Assembly: GCA_022702705.1 (NCBI GenBank)
Contig: CM040434.1
Coordinates: 20,875,771-20,939,770 of the forward strand
Direction of reading: 5' to 3'
Length of the DNA: 64,000 nucleotides
Source of the DNA: Papilionanthe hookeriana x Papilionanthe teres
Lineage: Eukaryota > Streptophyta > Magnoliopsida > Asparagales > Orchidaceae
In this document: positions 10,348-21,432 of the stretch, piece after piece
How the letters are laid out: each line of letters opens with the position of its first letter
How positions within the stretch are numbered: position 1 is the stretch's first letter
Translations under genes and position numbers: made by a program
Notes under the pieces: generated by a model
The model's database searches: none
Seen by the model: only the letters and a program-made list of their open reading frames with translations
Told to the model about the DNA's origin: nothing

Positions 10348-11121
10348 ATGCCACCACTGCAGCAAGGAGTCCCAGACTACGTGATGGCCAAAATCAGAAG
10401 AGTCAGAAAGAAAGAATTCAAGCATTATGAGGAAATCCAAGGAAGATTCGTCAATATTCTGGATGGCCTCGAGCTTTGTACAAATGTATTTTCAAGGAAT
10501 GACAAAGAGAAATTTTGGATTGTCTTTTCAGCCTTCGAGATTTGGGTAGAGCAGGCCGTCTGAAGGAAAGGACATACACAGAGCCGAAAAAATGGAAGAG
10601 AGGAAAGAGCAGGATTACCATTCAGTGTGGGTGCTGCTATAACTTCACAAAATATCGACAGGGTAATTCCCCAGGGATTCTACAGCATGATGAGGTGGAT
10701 TCGATGCCGCCGCAAATTAAGAAAATGATAAAGAGAATGGTCGAGTGGCACGCACTACCTGCAGACTGTATTCCTAACATTTGCATTATAAACATCTATG
10801 AGGATGGGGACTGCATCCCACCTCATATCGACCACCATTTTGTGATGCCTTTATGCACGGTCTCATTTATAAGTGAAAGCAATGTATTGTTCGGTCGAGA
10901 GATTCAGATTGTTGGGCTAGGAGTGTTCCGAGGTTCCGCCAAGATCCCTATACCAGTTGGATCAGTGTTAGTGCTAAAAAGAAATGGGACAGACCTTGCG
11001 AAGCACTGCGCCCCAGGGAGTCACAGGATGAAGAGTTTCAATTACTTTTAGAAGAATGAATGCGGATAAGGCACTGTTCTACTATGATCCAGATCAAGAG
11101 TTGGAAAACCTTCATCCCTAG
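10348..11121 (+). pseudogene. AlkB-like (ALKBH9-type) Fe(II)/2-oxoglutarate dioxygenase domain in Tat element T
   Basis: The first frame (10348-10515) reads FVNILDGLELCTNVFS. The next (from about 10517) gives RLKERTYTEPKKWKRGKSR, ITIQCGCCYNF, NIYEDGDCIPPHIDHHF, PVGSVLVLKRNGTDLAKHC and SHRMKSF. This is the whole plant ALKBH9-type AlkB fold, family members of which remove m6A from RNA. The iron ligands are present: His and Asp of HID (10827-10835) and the distal His in AKHC (11001-11003). A 2-oxoglutarate-binding Arg is in HRMKSF. Two single-base frame lesions are seen, near 10517 and 11048; beyond the second, FRRMNADKALFYYD continues to a stop at 11121. It lies in the same orientation downstream of integrase, before the 3' repeats. 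Either the element captured it long ago or a host retrocopy landed here. No intron is seen inside the domain. Confidence 0.8.
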
Positions 11122-11940
11122 CCACTATGCAGTAGTACCTCCGGGTGTTCGCGAGGGGACTTTTGTTCTGGAGCGTAACCTTGGTAGTTTGGCTTGTTCT
11201 TGGGGCAGCCTCAGACGGCAGAGTTCTGCTACCTCCTGCACCAGTTCATGGCAGTTGTTACCGCTTTTTGTACCAGCATGATGTGATATGTCAGTTTTGT
11301 CCAGCTATGTATGCTCGATCTACTTTTGGATGCTTGTCAGCATGTGATCATTTATACTACTACTTTCAGCAAAATTAGTGAATATTTCTATTTTAGCTCA
11401 TCGAGTTTTTCAGAGATGTTTCTTTTGTCACAATGGTCAATAAGCATAGGACCGCATACCGGTCCCAAATTAAAAAGAACAAAGAACGATACAAGAGAAG
11501 ATTAAAAAGAAAATAATAACAAATAGAAAAAGTTAAAATAAAATAAAAGAAAAGAAAATCGAATCTGAAATTGGATATCCCCAATTTAAATGAAATAAAA
11601 CAAATTAAAAACAATAAATTGAAAGCAAATGATAAGCTAACTCTTTTTTGAAACTCCGAGTCTCTGCATTCATTCTCAGATTTTACATTTCCAAAAGCAC
11701 TTCACAAATTTTGGCACTTTACACAACGTCACCTCCCACAAATTCAAAATGTCACAAAATTCTACAAATCTAGCAATGGCTACGAGTCTTGGTCGACTTA
11801 CACAATTCTACTTTCTTCGAAAGTCAACATCAAATTTCTCTAAGTCTTTTCACATGAAATCCCGGGATCAGTACCTAAATTCTGATTCCTTCTAGTCACC
11901 CCTTGGATTGGATGGAGTCCTTGAGCTTTCCTTCTCAAGA
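11122..11940. other. 3' noncoding region of element T, no clear gene
   Basis: Short open frames (11145-11378, 11311-11505) have no recognisable domain, though one contains a hydrophobic helix. From 11480 the plus strand is purine-rich and A-rich (aaaagaacaaagaacgatac...). From about 11640 it becomes pyrimidine-rich and leads into the tandem repeats. Confidence 0.4.
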
Positions 11941-12500
11941 TTCCTTCAATTTTCTTAAATTTCTGCATCCTTTTCAAGATATTTTCCACCTTCCACAATA
12001 TTTTAGAATCGGAGCTTTGTCGTCCTATTTCGTCAAATTTCCCTAAATTTCCGCATCCTTTCTGAGATTTTTTTTCACATTCTACGATATTTCAGGGTCA
12101 GAGCTTTTTCGTCCAATTCCGTCAAATTTCCCCAAATTTTTGTATCCTTTCCGAGATATTTTTCAGCCTTCCACAATATTTTAGGGTCGGAGCTTTGTCG
12201 TCTGATTCCGTCAAATTTCCCCAAATTTCCACTTCCTTTCCAAGATATTTTCCGCCTTCCATGATATTTCTGGATCGGAGCTTCATCGTCTGATTCGTTC
12301 AATTTCCCTAAATTTTTGCATCCTTTCCGAGATATTTTCTGCCTTCCACGATATTTTTGGGTCGGAGCTTTATTCCGAGATATTTTCTACCTTCCACAAT
12401 ATTTTCGGGTTGGAGCTTCATCATTTGATTCCTTCAAATTTCCCTAAATTTTTGCACCCTTTCCAAGATATTTCCCGCATTCATGATATTTTGAGGTCGG
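11940..12500. repeat. minisatellite, ~88-bp unit, about 6 copies, in the 3' UTR of element T
   Basis: Each unit contains gagatattttccgccttccacgatatttt-gggtcggagctttgtcgtctgattccgtcaaatttccc (given in short form). The equivalent 'tc' of gggtcggagc falls at 12009, 12098, 12187, 12275, 12362, 12410 and 12497, i.e. steps of 89, 89, 88, 87, 48 and 87. The short step is a unit that lost about 40 bases. Divergence between units is moderate. Tat/Ogre elements are known for hypervariable tandem repeats in this position, which can seed genomic satellites. Confidence 0.85.
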
Positions 12501-12630
12501 TACCCAAACTTTGATTCTCATTTCTGAGACTGGTACCTAAATTCCAGTTCTCATCCTTCTGGAACAGTACTTAAATTTTGATTCCCCCTTTCGAGGTCGG
12601 TACCTAAATTTTGACTCTCCCTCTGCACTC
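12495..12630. repeat. short tandem repeat, ~33-bp unit with ggtacctaaattttgattc
   Basis: Four neighbouring units start with ggtaccc, ggtacct, agtactt and ggtacct at about 12500, 12532, 12566 and 12599, each followed by aaa(c/t)tttgattctc-like sequence. A lone related unit, agtacctaaattctgattcc, lies at 11869. The array abuts the 88-bp array and its first unit starts inside the last 88-bp unit. Confidence 0.7.
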
Positions 12631-13075
12631 ACTTAAACTCAAAGGCTCCCATGAAATTAAAACTCTTAAAATGGAAGTGAAAATTTCACAAATTTGAAAT
12701 TTCATAAACTCAAATTTCCATAAATTCCATAAAGCCTAAAATCAAATTCAAATTCAAAATTCAAAAATAAAATCAAATCCTAATTCTAATTTTCATTTCA
12801 AATTTCAAGTTCAAATCAGATCAGACTCCTTTAGAATTTGGAAGCTTGAAATTCATAGCTCCAATTGAAGTTGTTTCCCTTGCTTTCCTCAGCGAGAGTG
12901 CTCGGGTTTGGAACTTTCTACCAAATAATCCCAGTGGATACTTTCTCGCTGAATTCTATCTACTATTTTGAGTGTGCTGACTCTGACAGTTGTGTTGGTT
13001 TTGTTGATCTCATCGGTCAACACCAATATGTGGGGTGTGCTTGTCCGGCACACCACTCCCATTGAGGGTCCATTT
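12631..13075. other. non-coding, AT-rich direct-repeat-like stretch
   Basis: aaatttc/aaattca oligonucleotides dominate at 12660-12810. No gene seen. An open frame near 12865-13065 has no family signature. Confidence 0.4.
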
Positions 13076-14828
13076 GTTGACCACACTTTTGTTTTGGTCT
13101 AGTCTTTCTTTAGAATAGCCTAGGGTCTAACCATAGGACCCTCTTGATGGCTATTTTAGAAGATTAGTGATAGAGCCCTCCCCCCTTTAGAAATTCAAAA
13201 CACTTCTTTGCTTCACTTGGAGTTTCAAAATTCTTAAAGTTAAACCTCTAAGTATTTAGGAGAATGAGACCAAGCATCAGGAAGCTCAAGAGGAGTTCCC
13301 TATAGAGTGGTCAAGCCTTAGGACTGACCCTGGTTGGTCTGGAGCTAGCACACACACACCTGCACATTACACTCTCACACACTATGTCACAACCCTAAAC
13401 CAAACATACCAAAATCCCTGAGGTTTGATCCCTTGATCTTTTGGAAGACTCATGTGGGTGGTTCCCTAAGCTCTTGGCCGTAGGTTTGGGTTTGGGTTAG
13501 AACTAACAAATGGAGGATCCAAAGTGGGGATCTCTCTTGGTCCATGACTCAAATGGATTATCATTCTCATTCAACCCCAATTTTGCCAAAAATTCCAACC
13601 TTTGACACCTTACCCATAGACTCCACCAAATTACCCTTAAACCTTAATTTTGACCAAAATTGCCCAAAATTACCCAAATTTCTCCAAAAGTTATCCTAAA
13701 ACATTCCTCACCACTCAAAATACCCAAAACACCTCAAATTTACTAAAATTCCTGAAATACCCCCAAAATACCCAAAATGACCAAAATACCCATCCAAGTC
13801 CAAAAATTCCCCAAAAAATCCAAAATCATCACAAATGTCTCCAAAATCAATTTAAACCACTTTACTTGAACCAAGTTGACCAAATTGACCCATTTTGACT
13901 AAAGGCCCCTAATTGCCCCTTTAAGCCTAAAGAACCTAAATTACCTCCAATGTCCACCCAATTGACACCAATTCTCTCCAATTTCAATCCTAAACCCAAA
14001 TTCACCCACATAGCTTGTCCAACTCTGATTGGCCATTGCATCTGTTGAACACTCCACCTAAACAGCTTAGTGCACCCATTGTCAAGCCCTAGCTCGGCTC
14101 CAGTCATGGCTATTTAAACCCCTCTCCCTCATGGCCAAAGAAGGAGAAACACAATTAGCTTAGGGAGAATTTGCCCAATTTTTCCCCAAGCTTCTCCAAG
14201 ACCCACTGAGTGCAAGCCTACTGTCCTTAGCCATTCAAACCCACTGCATGAGCTCAATTTCAGAGCTCAAAATTCACCCCAGAATAGGACACCTCTCAAA
14301 ACTTCACAGAACTCAAATTAAACTTACCCACACCATCACCAGAGCAAGAGAAGAAGTTCCCACATCAAAGCCCCATCACAGAGAGCCTCTAGCCTAGAGT
14401 TGGATCAGCCCCCCAAATCAGCCTTGATCAAGTTTATACCTAAGCCCAAGGAGAGTTCAAATTGGCACTTGAAGGAGCTTCGCGAGGTCCCAACGAAGGT
14501 GTGAAACTCATTTGATTGGATCCATCCTTCTCAGATCAAGGTATTAAGCTCCCACCTTCTCCCGAGCTATTCTTCATTCTCCATACATGTATACTGTATT
14601 ATGTACTATATAAACTGTATGGATAGGATTTTCTAGGTCGGATGAGTCCATAGAAACAAACCGCACTCGATTTGGTTGAGTCTATGCTGAGATATTAGGT
14701 CTGGAAGATGGACGGTGCTTGGGATGAACTAGGTGAAGACGATGACCCACAGCCATTTGATCGCGTGTGTATTCGGTGGGCGGCTAGGAATGCGCCGGAT
14801 GGGGAGATGATTCATAAAGCACGGGCCG
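13076..14828 (+). repeat. module A: TATA-containing repeat, inferred U3/R part of a long LTR
   Basis: It begins tgttgacc and is collinear with module A' (14829-17995). Shared landmarks in order: tttagaaattcaaa-cactt; gagttcc(c)tatag; cacactctcacaca; a C/A-rich tract; ctatttaaaccc followed by ggccaaagaagg; a block of aactgtatggat; and gacgatgaccca...gatcgcgtgtgtat. Module A is shorter, mainly because its C/A-rich tract is shorter and the end is truncated. A TG start plus an internal TATA box and the position after a retrotransposon 3' UTR suggest a Tat LTR. Confidence 0.6.
14107..14122 (+). promoter_or_regulatory. TATA box of module A
   Basis: ggctatttaaacccctctccctc: TATTTAAA at 14111-14118 followed by a pyrimidine patch, as in plant core promoters. 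The same sequence recurs at the homologous place of module A'. Inferred LTR promoter. Confidence 0.5.
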
Positions 14829-15359
14829 CTGTTGACCTCAATTTTGGTGAGGTCTTTTGCTTCTCTCTTTAGTACTTAGGATCTAACCTTATGCTTTTCC
14901 TTTGACTAATATTAGAGGACTAGAAATGGAACCCACCATTTAGAAATTCAAACTACTTCTTGACTCCCTGCAAACCCAACAGGCTTGATTGTGGACCACT
15001 AATCACCTAGAGGGTTGAAATCGAATGTGGAGGTTTAAAGGATGAGTTCCTATAGGACTTTTGGCCTTAAGAATACCCTGTATGCTCGGCACAGTGAGGG
15101 TTGACTTGCACATACACCACACTCTCACACACATCCCAAGTCCTAAAACCACATTCTCACCCAACTTGACTTCACGACTCATGCAGGTAATTCATATGGA
15201 TGGTCCTTAACCCCTAAGCCCCTGGCTAAGAGGGTTAGGAACAACATAGTGAATACCTCAAATGAGTCCTCTCATGGCTCATATTGGCTTAATATGGCTT
15301 CATGGCTTAACCAAAATGATTCCATTTCACTCAAACTTGATAAATATTCATTTTTCCAA

Positions 15360-16660
15360 AATTTCAGTTTTTGACCCCCAGGGCCCCGGACCCGCCAAAC
15401 CTACTAAATACCCTTGAAATGACCCAAAATTTGCAAAATTACCTAAATTACCCAAGATTCCTCAAAATTAATCCCAAATACTTCCCACCACTCAAATTGA
15501 CTATCTTTGGCCAAAAAACCAAAATTTCCAAAAATTCCCCTAAAACCCCCCAAAATTACCAAAATACCCTTTTACCCCAAAAATCCAAAAATTCTAAAAA
15601 TTCCCATAAAATTTAAGAAAATCCCAAATATTCCCAATTTTATTTTGTTCAACTACACTATGGGCCAATTTTGCCCATTTACCCCACTTTTACCAAAACC
15701 CCCAATTTGACCCATTTTAAACCCAAGTGAAACCAATGTCAAGCCAAACCACCCCAACTGACCTCAATTTTGGTCTAATTCAATTCTAAACTCCAATTAA
15801 ATATCCCTAATATCAATTTAGACCAAATCCAAGGCCAATTTGATTAAAATTTGGATCCAATTCTAATTTGGGGCTTAAGGCCCAATTTTGGCCCATGACC
15901 TAAACCTAGCCCAAACCTAGTCCAATTCAACCCCAACTGGTCCAAATCTTTTCTAAAACCTTCCTAACATCCCCACAAACAAAACACTAACTTGATTTGC
16001 CCAAAATTTGAACCTAAACTCCACCCAAACCTAACCCAAAACGAAAATCCCTTAAATTGACCTAAGCCCAAACCTTACCCAAATGGGCCCAAATCCCAAA
16101 ATTAGAGCCCAACCAAAGTTGAGAACTCTTTGTAACACTCCCATAAACAATTCCCAACATTAATTTTACATCAAATCCAACATTTTCCCAACCTTAGTCC
16201 AAGTTAGCCCAATTTGACCCACTTTGGCCCCTTTAACTAAAAAGCCCAAATTCAACCCAATTCTATTCCAAATCACACCAAATTGATTCCAAACCACTCA
16301 TGACACATGCCTAAACCAATTGCAACATTTATTTGACACAATCCTTTACAAAATTTTCATCCCAAATTTATTTTAAATCCAAAAGCACACTTCCTTAAAC
16401 CACTTTAAATGCCCATCCAAAACCATTTCAAAAAGCCCAAAATCAATCCAAAGCCCACATGACAAATTATTCTCATCATACCTTTAATTGAAATCATTCC
16501 TAAGTCCTAAATCAATAATCAAGCCATTCCAAATCAAGCCACATGCCAAATTACCCCTAAATGCCAAAAATTTCTAAAAACCCTTTTTCATGAAACAAGC
16601 CAACCTTTTCAGAGTCGAATGCAAGCCAAATGTGAGCCATTTACAAGCCATATGAAGCCA
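15360..16660 (+). repeat. C/A-rich, strand-asymmetric low-complexity tract
   Basis: The plus strand is dominated by ccaaaa, cccaaat, aacccaa and ttaaccc words, with very few G. A shorter version is at 13550-13990 in module A. No fixed repeat period is apparent, so it is compositional rather than a clean satellite. Open frames on either strand here are products of this bias. Confidence 0.7.
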
Positions 16661-17188
16661 TGAAAGTCTTGACGACCTCACCATGTCATTTATGGAAAAT
16701 GGAGGGGCCCTTTCTTAAGCCTTCCTTAAGCCTTTTTAACCTCATCCATGATACACACTAAACCATGCTTAGCCACCTCACCATGGATGGAGACTTCTCC
16801 ACTCCAATTCGAGTGAGCCATATGATTCCCTTCAGCCCAAATCAGGCCTTGGTGGGTGCACCAAATCCAAATCCATGCCTTTGACCAAACCAAGCCCAAA
16901 ATGGTCCCTTCCCCCTTCCACTTTGATTCAACTCCTTTACACATGTCCAAAGCCAATTGTTGGCACCAAACTCAAGTACTGACCTCCCTGACCCTGAGGG
17001 TGACCCATGCTTGGCCGGCCAGCCACCACAACGGCCGGAAACCACCATGCCGAGAGGCTTAATTTGAATCAAAAATTCAATTTGAACTTGCTGAGCTGTC
17101 CCATGCCCAATGGCCATTGCAGCTGTTCTTCCCTTAGCCAAGGCAGTTGATCCAAGCCATTAAACCCCCCTGGGAGGCCCTCCAGCCA

Positions 17189-17204
17189 CCTCTATTTAAA
17201 CCCA
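17189..17204 (+). promoter_or_regulatory. TATA box of module A'
   Basis: cctctatttaaacccacttacctctcggccaaagaagg: TATTTAAA at 17193-17200 with a pyrimidine-rich downstream patch. It is homologous to 14111-14118. Confidence 0.5.
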
Positions 17205-17999
17205 CTTACCTCTCGGCCAAAGAAGGTGATGAACCAAACCTTGAGAAAACTCTGTCAAAATTGCTCCAGGACCTTCTCCTAACCCAGAGCAGTTGATCCT
17301 CAGTGTGCCTTTGCCCTAAACCCTATTAACAGAGCTCAAATTCTGAGTTGAAAATCCACCTAAAAAACAGGACACTTCACCACAGTGAGCCAATCTTCAA
17401 ATTGATTGACCCTACACCTTCACCAGACCAAGAGGAGAATTTCCCCAACAAAAGCCCCCTCACCAGGCCAGCCATTGCTTCCAGCCTCCAAGCTTTGTGA
17501 TCGGCTGTGGACACTTTCATACTTAGACAATTCCCCAAAGCCAAAGACTTCATCTGGAGCTTGCTTGGACTCAATCGAAGGTGACACAACCCTCAGATCA
17601 AAGCTTCACTTCTCTGAGCAAAGGTATGAACTCATTCTACCTCCCGAGCTTCCAGCGATTCCCCATTTTATTTAAGTTAATTTCATAGCTTATAAACTGT
17701 ATGGATGTGTTCGTCTCTTCAAGACGAATCCATAGAGCATAAGAACTCGAAAATCCATTGAGAATCAAGAGAGATATTAGGGTTTGAGTGTGGACGGTCA
17801 TGGGTGCCCACCAGTAGTAGACGATGACCAGGAGCCGTTGGATCGCGCGTGTATCGAGCGGACGGTCGAGATCAAGCCGGACAGCGGAATGTTACGTGAA
17901 CCGCAGGCCCCTGGAGCGCTGAGTCAGATGGCGGCGCCGAATCACAGAGCGATGCGTGGGCTTTCGATTCGCCGTAGGATGACGCCGCGCCGAGTCGGA

Positions 18000-20900
18000 T
18001 AAGTAGAAAATTAGGATATTTTTGAATTATTTAAATACCAGAACTTCAAAAATTCATATCTTTGCATATAAAAATCACATATATAAAATAAAAATACCCA
18101 TTTACTCAGTGAATAGAGGAGAATAATGTGGAAAAGAAATCAAATTAATTGGATGAGTATTTTTTTTAATAATTTATTTACTGTTTCCAATGTTTTGATT
18201 CTCCATTTGCATAGACAATTCACCATGGCATGAGACCATAGGGCTTTTGAAGCCTCTGATCTTGGGAACATTCCCTGAATTTTTCAAGGTCAGAGGCCAT
18301 CTTTGTGAAGAGTTATTGATTTTTCAAGTTCATGTCACTGTTTTAGGTATTTTAATTCTAGTAATTAGCATGTTGTAAAATAAATTCTAGGAAAATTTGG
18401 TGATGTTTCTTAGGACCAAGGGACCCTATGAAAAATGCATTTTGAGTTGATTCATTCATAATAACCTTAATTGGCCTAAACCCCTAAAATTGAATTTGAA
18501 TTAACTAGGGTTAACCACACATCAAATTGACTTGAAAATAATTCTCCATTGCTCTTTAGGGTCAGAGGAACCTTACATAAAATTTTGAAATCAATTGGAC
18601 TTGATTAACCCCACCAAATGGATTAATTAAGCCTCATAAGCAAAATGGAACTTTAAAAATTCAAAACTCCAAAAATAATTTTCAAAAATTCACAAAAATG
18701 GTTTTGAAGCTTCTCTGATATTAGGGGAGTTCAGGAAAATTAAAATTGGAATTTTCTAAAAAAAGTTGATTTTTCACAATATTTTAATATTTCAATAATT
18801 AAAAAAATAATAAAAATCAAAAAAATATTAAAAATCATAAAAATGTCACATTTTGACTTCTAATCATTTAGGAACAAACCAAATATTTTTCCTAAGTCCC
18901 TATGATAAGATATTGAATTTTAAAGGCTTAATGTAATTTTTAATATTAAAAAATGAATTTTTAACCTTCTTCACTAAAATAATTCTAATAAATCAAAGAA
19001 AAATCAGAAAATTATAAAATTTGTTTCTCTGGATTCCTTGAGGTCAGAGAAATTTAAGAAAAATATAAAATCTATTTTTTAACCTTTTTTTATTTTAAAA
19101 TTAATTAATACTCTAAAAATCAAAATAAGTATAATAAATAAAATATAATTCAATCAAAACCTCTTTCTATCTAAGAAAATGTAAAATGTAAACATCAATA
19201 TGAAATACTAAGATAATTGAAAGTGTAAAGATTTAAATTAAATCTAAAATAATTTGAACACTATTCCAAACTTAAACCTCATAATTAAATTACTTTAAAT
19301 CATTAACTCAAACTTTAAATTAAGAATGATTAAAATTCTCAACAACCCGACTTGCCCTTAAAGGTTTTAATTATTATAACTCTTAAATAGAGTATTAAGT
19401 GAAATGTCACGTCACACATGAGATATTAAAATGTCCTAAGTTCACTGAGCAAGAAACAAAATAAAAATAAAAATCCTTGGATGATTGATTCATCAATATG
19501 ATAAAATTTACTTGGACTCAAAATAATCCCAGAAGTATTGAAAAGATGTTTAGGACTCGTCCTAAGCACTTCCTCAATATGATGGGATGTTTTAGAAGAA
19601 CAATTGAATTTAATTGTTCTTTGATGAAGAAAATCATCCTTAAATAAAACACAACAACCTAGACGTCATAGGAGATAACTAGCAATAGGATTAGGAATTT
19701 GGTAGACAACCAAAACCCTTCTCTTAGCTTTACCCAGGTACTTGTTAAAATATTTAAATACCTTAACATGCGTCTTAAGTGCAGCTTGGGATGATGGGAA
19801 GACTCTCCAGGTATGCTTTTATTTTATTGCAATTTACTTACGTGTATTGTATTTTACTTTTCCTTGCATGTTAAACAAGACTCGTTGCATGAAAACCAAA
19901 ACCTTTAGGATAGTCCACCGAACCGAAACCAAAACTAAATTAAAAGTCACCACAAGATAAAAATTCACCGCCACAACATTCCAAAATATAAAACAACTCA
20001 AAATTTAATCACAAACGAGACAACAAAACTACAATTGCAACTAAATTAAAACGTCTCGTTGAATGATCGGGAATACCTCGGATGATGTAACCCGAGTGTT
20101 GCTAACAGGATTTCCCACGGTCTAAATGAAAGTGTGGAACTCATTCGGTTGAGTTTAGCAAATTCATCTGGACTAAGTGAATTCGATGAAAATAACGGTG
20201 CCGGGATGACGGAACCGTGGGATCTTAATCGGTTCTGTTTAAACAACTTTAAGATTTGTTTTAATTAAAATATTAAAAACACTTGAACATAAGACTTTTT
20301 CTAAACCAGAACACTTCTCTCACCTTCTGATTTTCTTCTTCTAAAACTAAAACCTCTGCAACAACAAGGAGCTCGGAGCATGGTGGACAGCACGGCCAGC
20401 AAAACTCGAATCTACTTCAGCAAAAACATTTTTAGAATTAAATAACCAAGCCATAGGACTTCGAGGTAGTTTGCCTAGTGCAACATAAATCCTCAACTTT
20501 TCGTTAGGCTTTTACATAATAATGTTATGTAAATTAAGCCCTAACCGGTCTTAGGACTCCGAGGTAGTTGTTTGGTACGACATAAACCCTCACATCTTCA
20601 AGGCTATTTGCATGATCATGTAATGCAAATATAAGTCCTAATTAATTAAAATTGGCAGGATGGAAACATTGAATAATTCTTTCAAATTGAAGCCAAATAA
20701 TAGGATAGTTTGGGAAGTTGCCAAGATTTTTCTTGGATCCTCAGCTTCTCCTACCCCTTTTCTATTGGATTCCCAAAATAAACTGTTCCGAATTTGAGCT
20801 AATCCCTATTGAAATTTCCAAAACTCAATCCTTTGAAAACCTTAAACTTTGAAATTCTTGAAAGCAAAACCACTGATCATTATCGAGAGTTTTTCTTAAA

Positions 20901-21432
20901 TGATTCCCATCATTTAAGATGTAATTAACTATAGGGGCTTGCCCTTATAGGGAACTTTAAGAACCGGAGTAATATAAACCCTGTTTAATTCCTTTATATT
21001 AAGCAGGGGACTTTGTCGGCTTATAAAATTGGTTCGCAGACCAAAAGGACGTCACAAATCTTCTAGTTTATTTAATCGAGCCCCATCATCAAGCAGTGTG
21101 TCTATTCTTCGGATAGATACACGGTTTGTGATGCGGTGCTCGTTTATATAAACTATTTGGGATGTGAGATCAGTTTGATTTCATATCTTCAAATTTTTAA
21201 ATTTAAAAATTATTTTTAAAATCAAATACTACATTCTAAATTACCTATATATTAAAATTAAATTTAAAATCTAAAATTCACCGACAATTTCTGTTAGGCG
21301 ATCCCTTTTTCTAAATTACAACACGACCTAAAAATATGCCGACAGCCGCGTGGCGCTGAGTCAGAAGGCGGCACCTAACCAAAAGACGACGTGTGCGCTG
21401 TTCGGAGCTGTCGAGGTTGCGTTGGCACTACA
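18000..21432 (+). repeat. module B: AT-rich non-coding repeat
   Basis: It starts aagtagaaaattaggat and is collinear with module B' (21433 onward). Shared landmarks: gaatagaggagaa(t/c)aatgtggaa near the start, ggtcagag(g/a) blocks, caggtatgctttattttattgcaatttac (19809/23828), gttgctaac(a/g)agatttc.cacggtct (20099/37474), and attaactataggggctt (20926). The end has ttcaccgacaatttctgttaggcgatcc (21278-21305), then a GC-rich block like that ending A'. No gene is seen. Inferred as the downstream part of the long LTR. Confidence 0.6.

Larger units (their letters stand above)
893..13075 (+). mobile_element. Tat-lineage Ty3/gypsy LTR retrotransposon (element T), decayed, ends uncertain
   Basis: Domain order on the plus strand is pre-gag region, gag, PR, RT, RNase H, a second RNase H, IN, an additional AlkB-like ORF and a long 3' noncoding region with tandem repeats. 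The second RNase H after the usual one, the gag type (WY and FAxRF-like block, IGDL, YILRWRxLS), and the PR-upstream motif LRSG mark the Tat lineage (Ogre/Retand relatives). Family knowledge: Tat elements are large, often carry extra ORFs, and frequently have tandem repeats in the 3' UTR. The coding capacity is broken by many stops and frameshifts. The 5' LTR and primer site were not found. The 3' LTR is proposed to start at 13076 (tgttgacc). Confidence 0.75.
14829..17995 (+). repeat. module A': second tandem copy of module A
   Basis: It starts tgttgacctcaattttgg and matches module A along its length, with a longer C/A-rich tract (15360-16660). It ends in a GC-rich block (gcgctgagtcagatggcggcgccgaatcac, about 17917-17946) that also occurs at the end of module B near 21352. 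No reading frame is supported: the open frames in it come from low T+G content. Inferred as part of the same long LTR. Confidence 0.6.

Noticed and set aside
10348..11121. An ordinary host ALKBH gene
   Set aside because: No introns inside the domain, frameshifts present, same orientation and spacing as an element ORF, with the 3' repeats following directly. A retrocopy remains possible.
12075..12302. Minus-strand frame with a repeated peptide (SWKGSGNLGKFDGI-like)
   Set aside because: It follows the 88-bp minisatellite; the peptide repeat reflects DNA repeat length close to a multiple of three. No start or family support.
13376..13400. accctaaacc-type words suggesting telomere-like repeats
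   Set aside because: Isolated words in a C/A-rich context; no tandem array of the plant telomere unit.
13650..13898. N/P/Q/K-rich open frames here and at 15371-15710
   Set aside because: Product of the C/A-rich composition, which lacks stop codons on this strand.
16726..17141. Two overlapping minus-strand frames of 76-99 codons
   Set aside because: They lie in the low-complexity antisense of the LTR-like module, with no domain and no conservation in module A.
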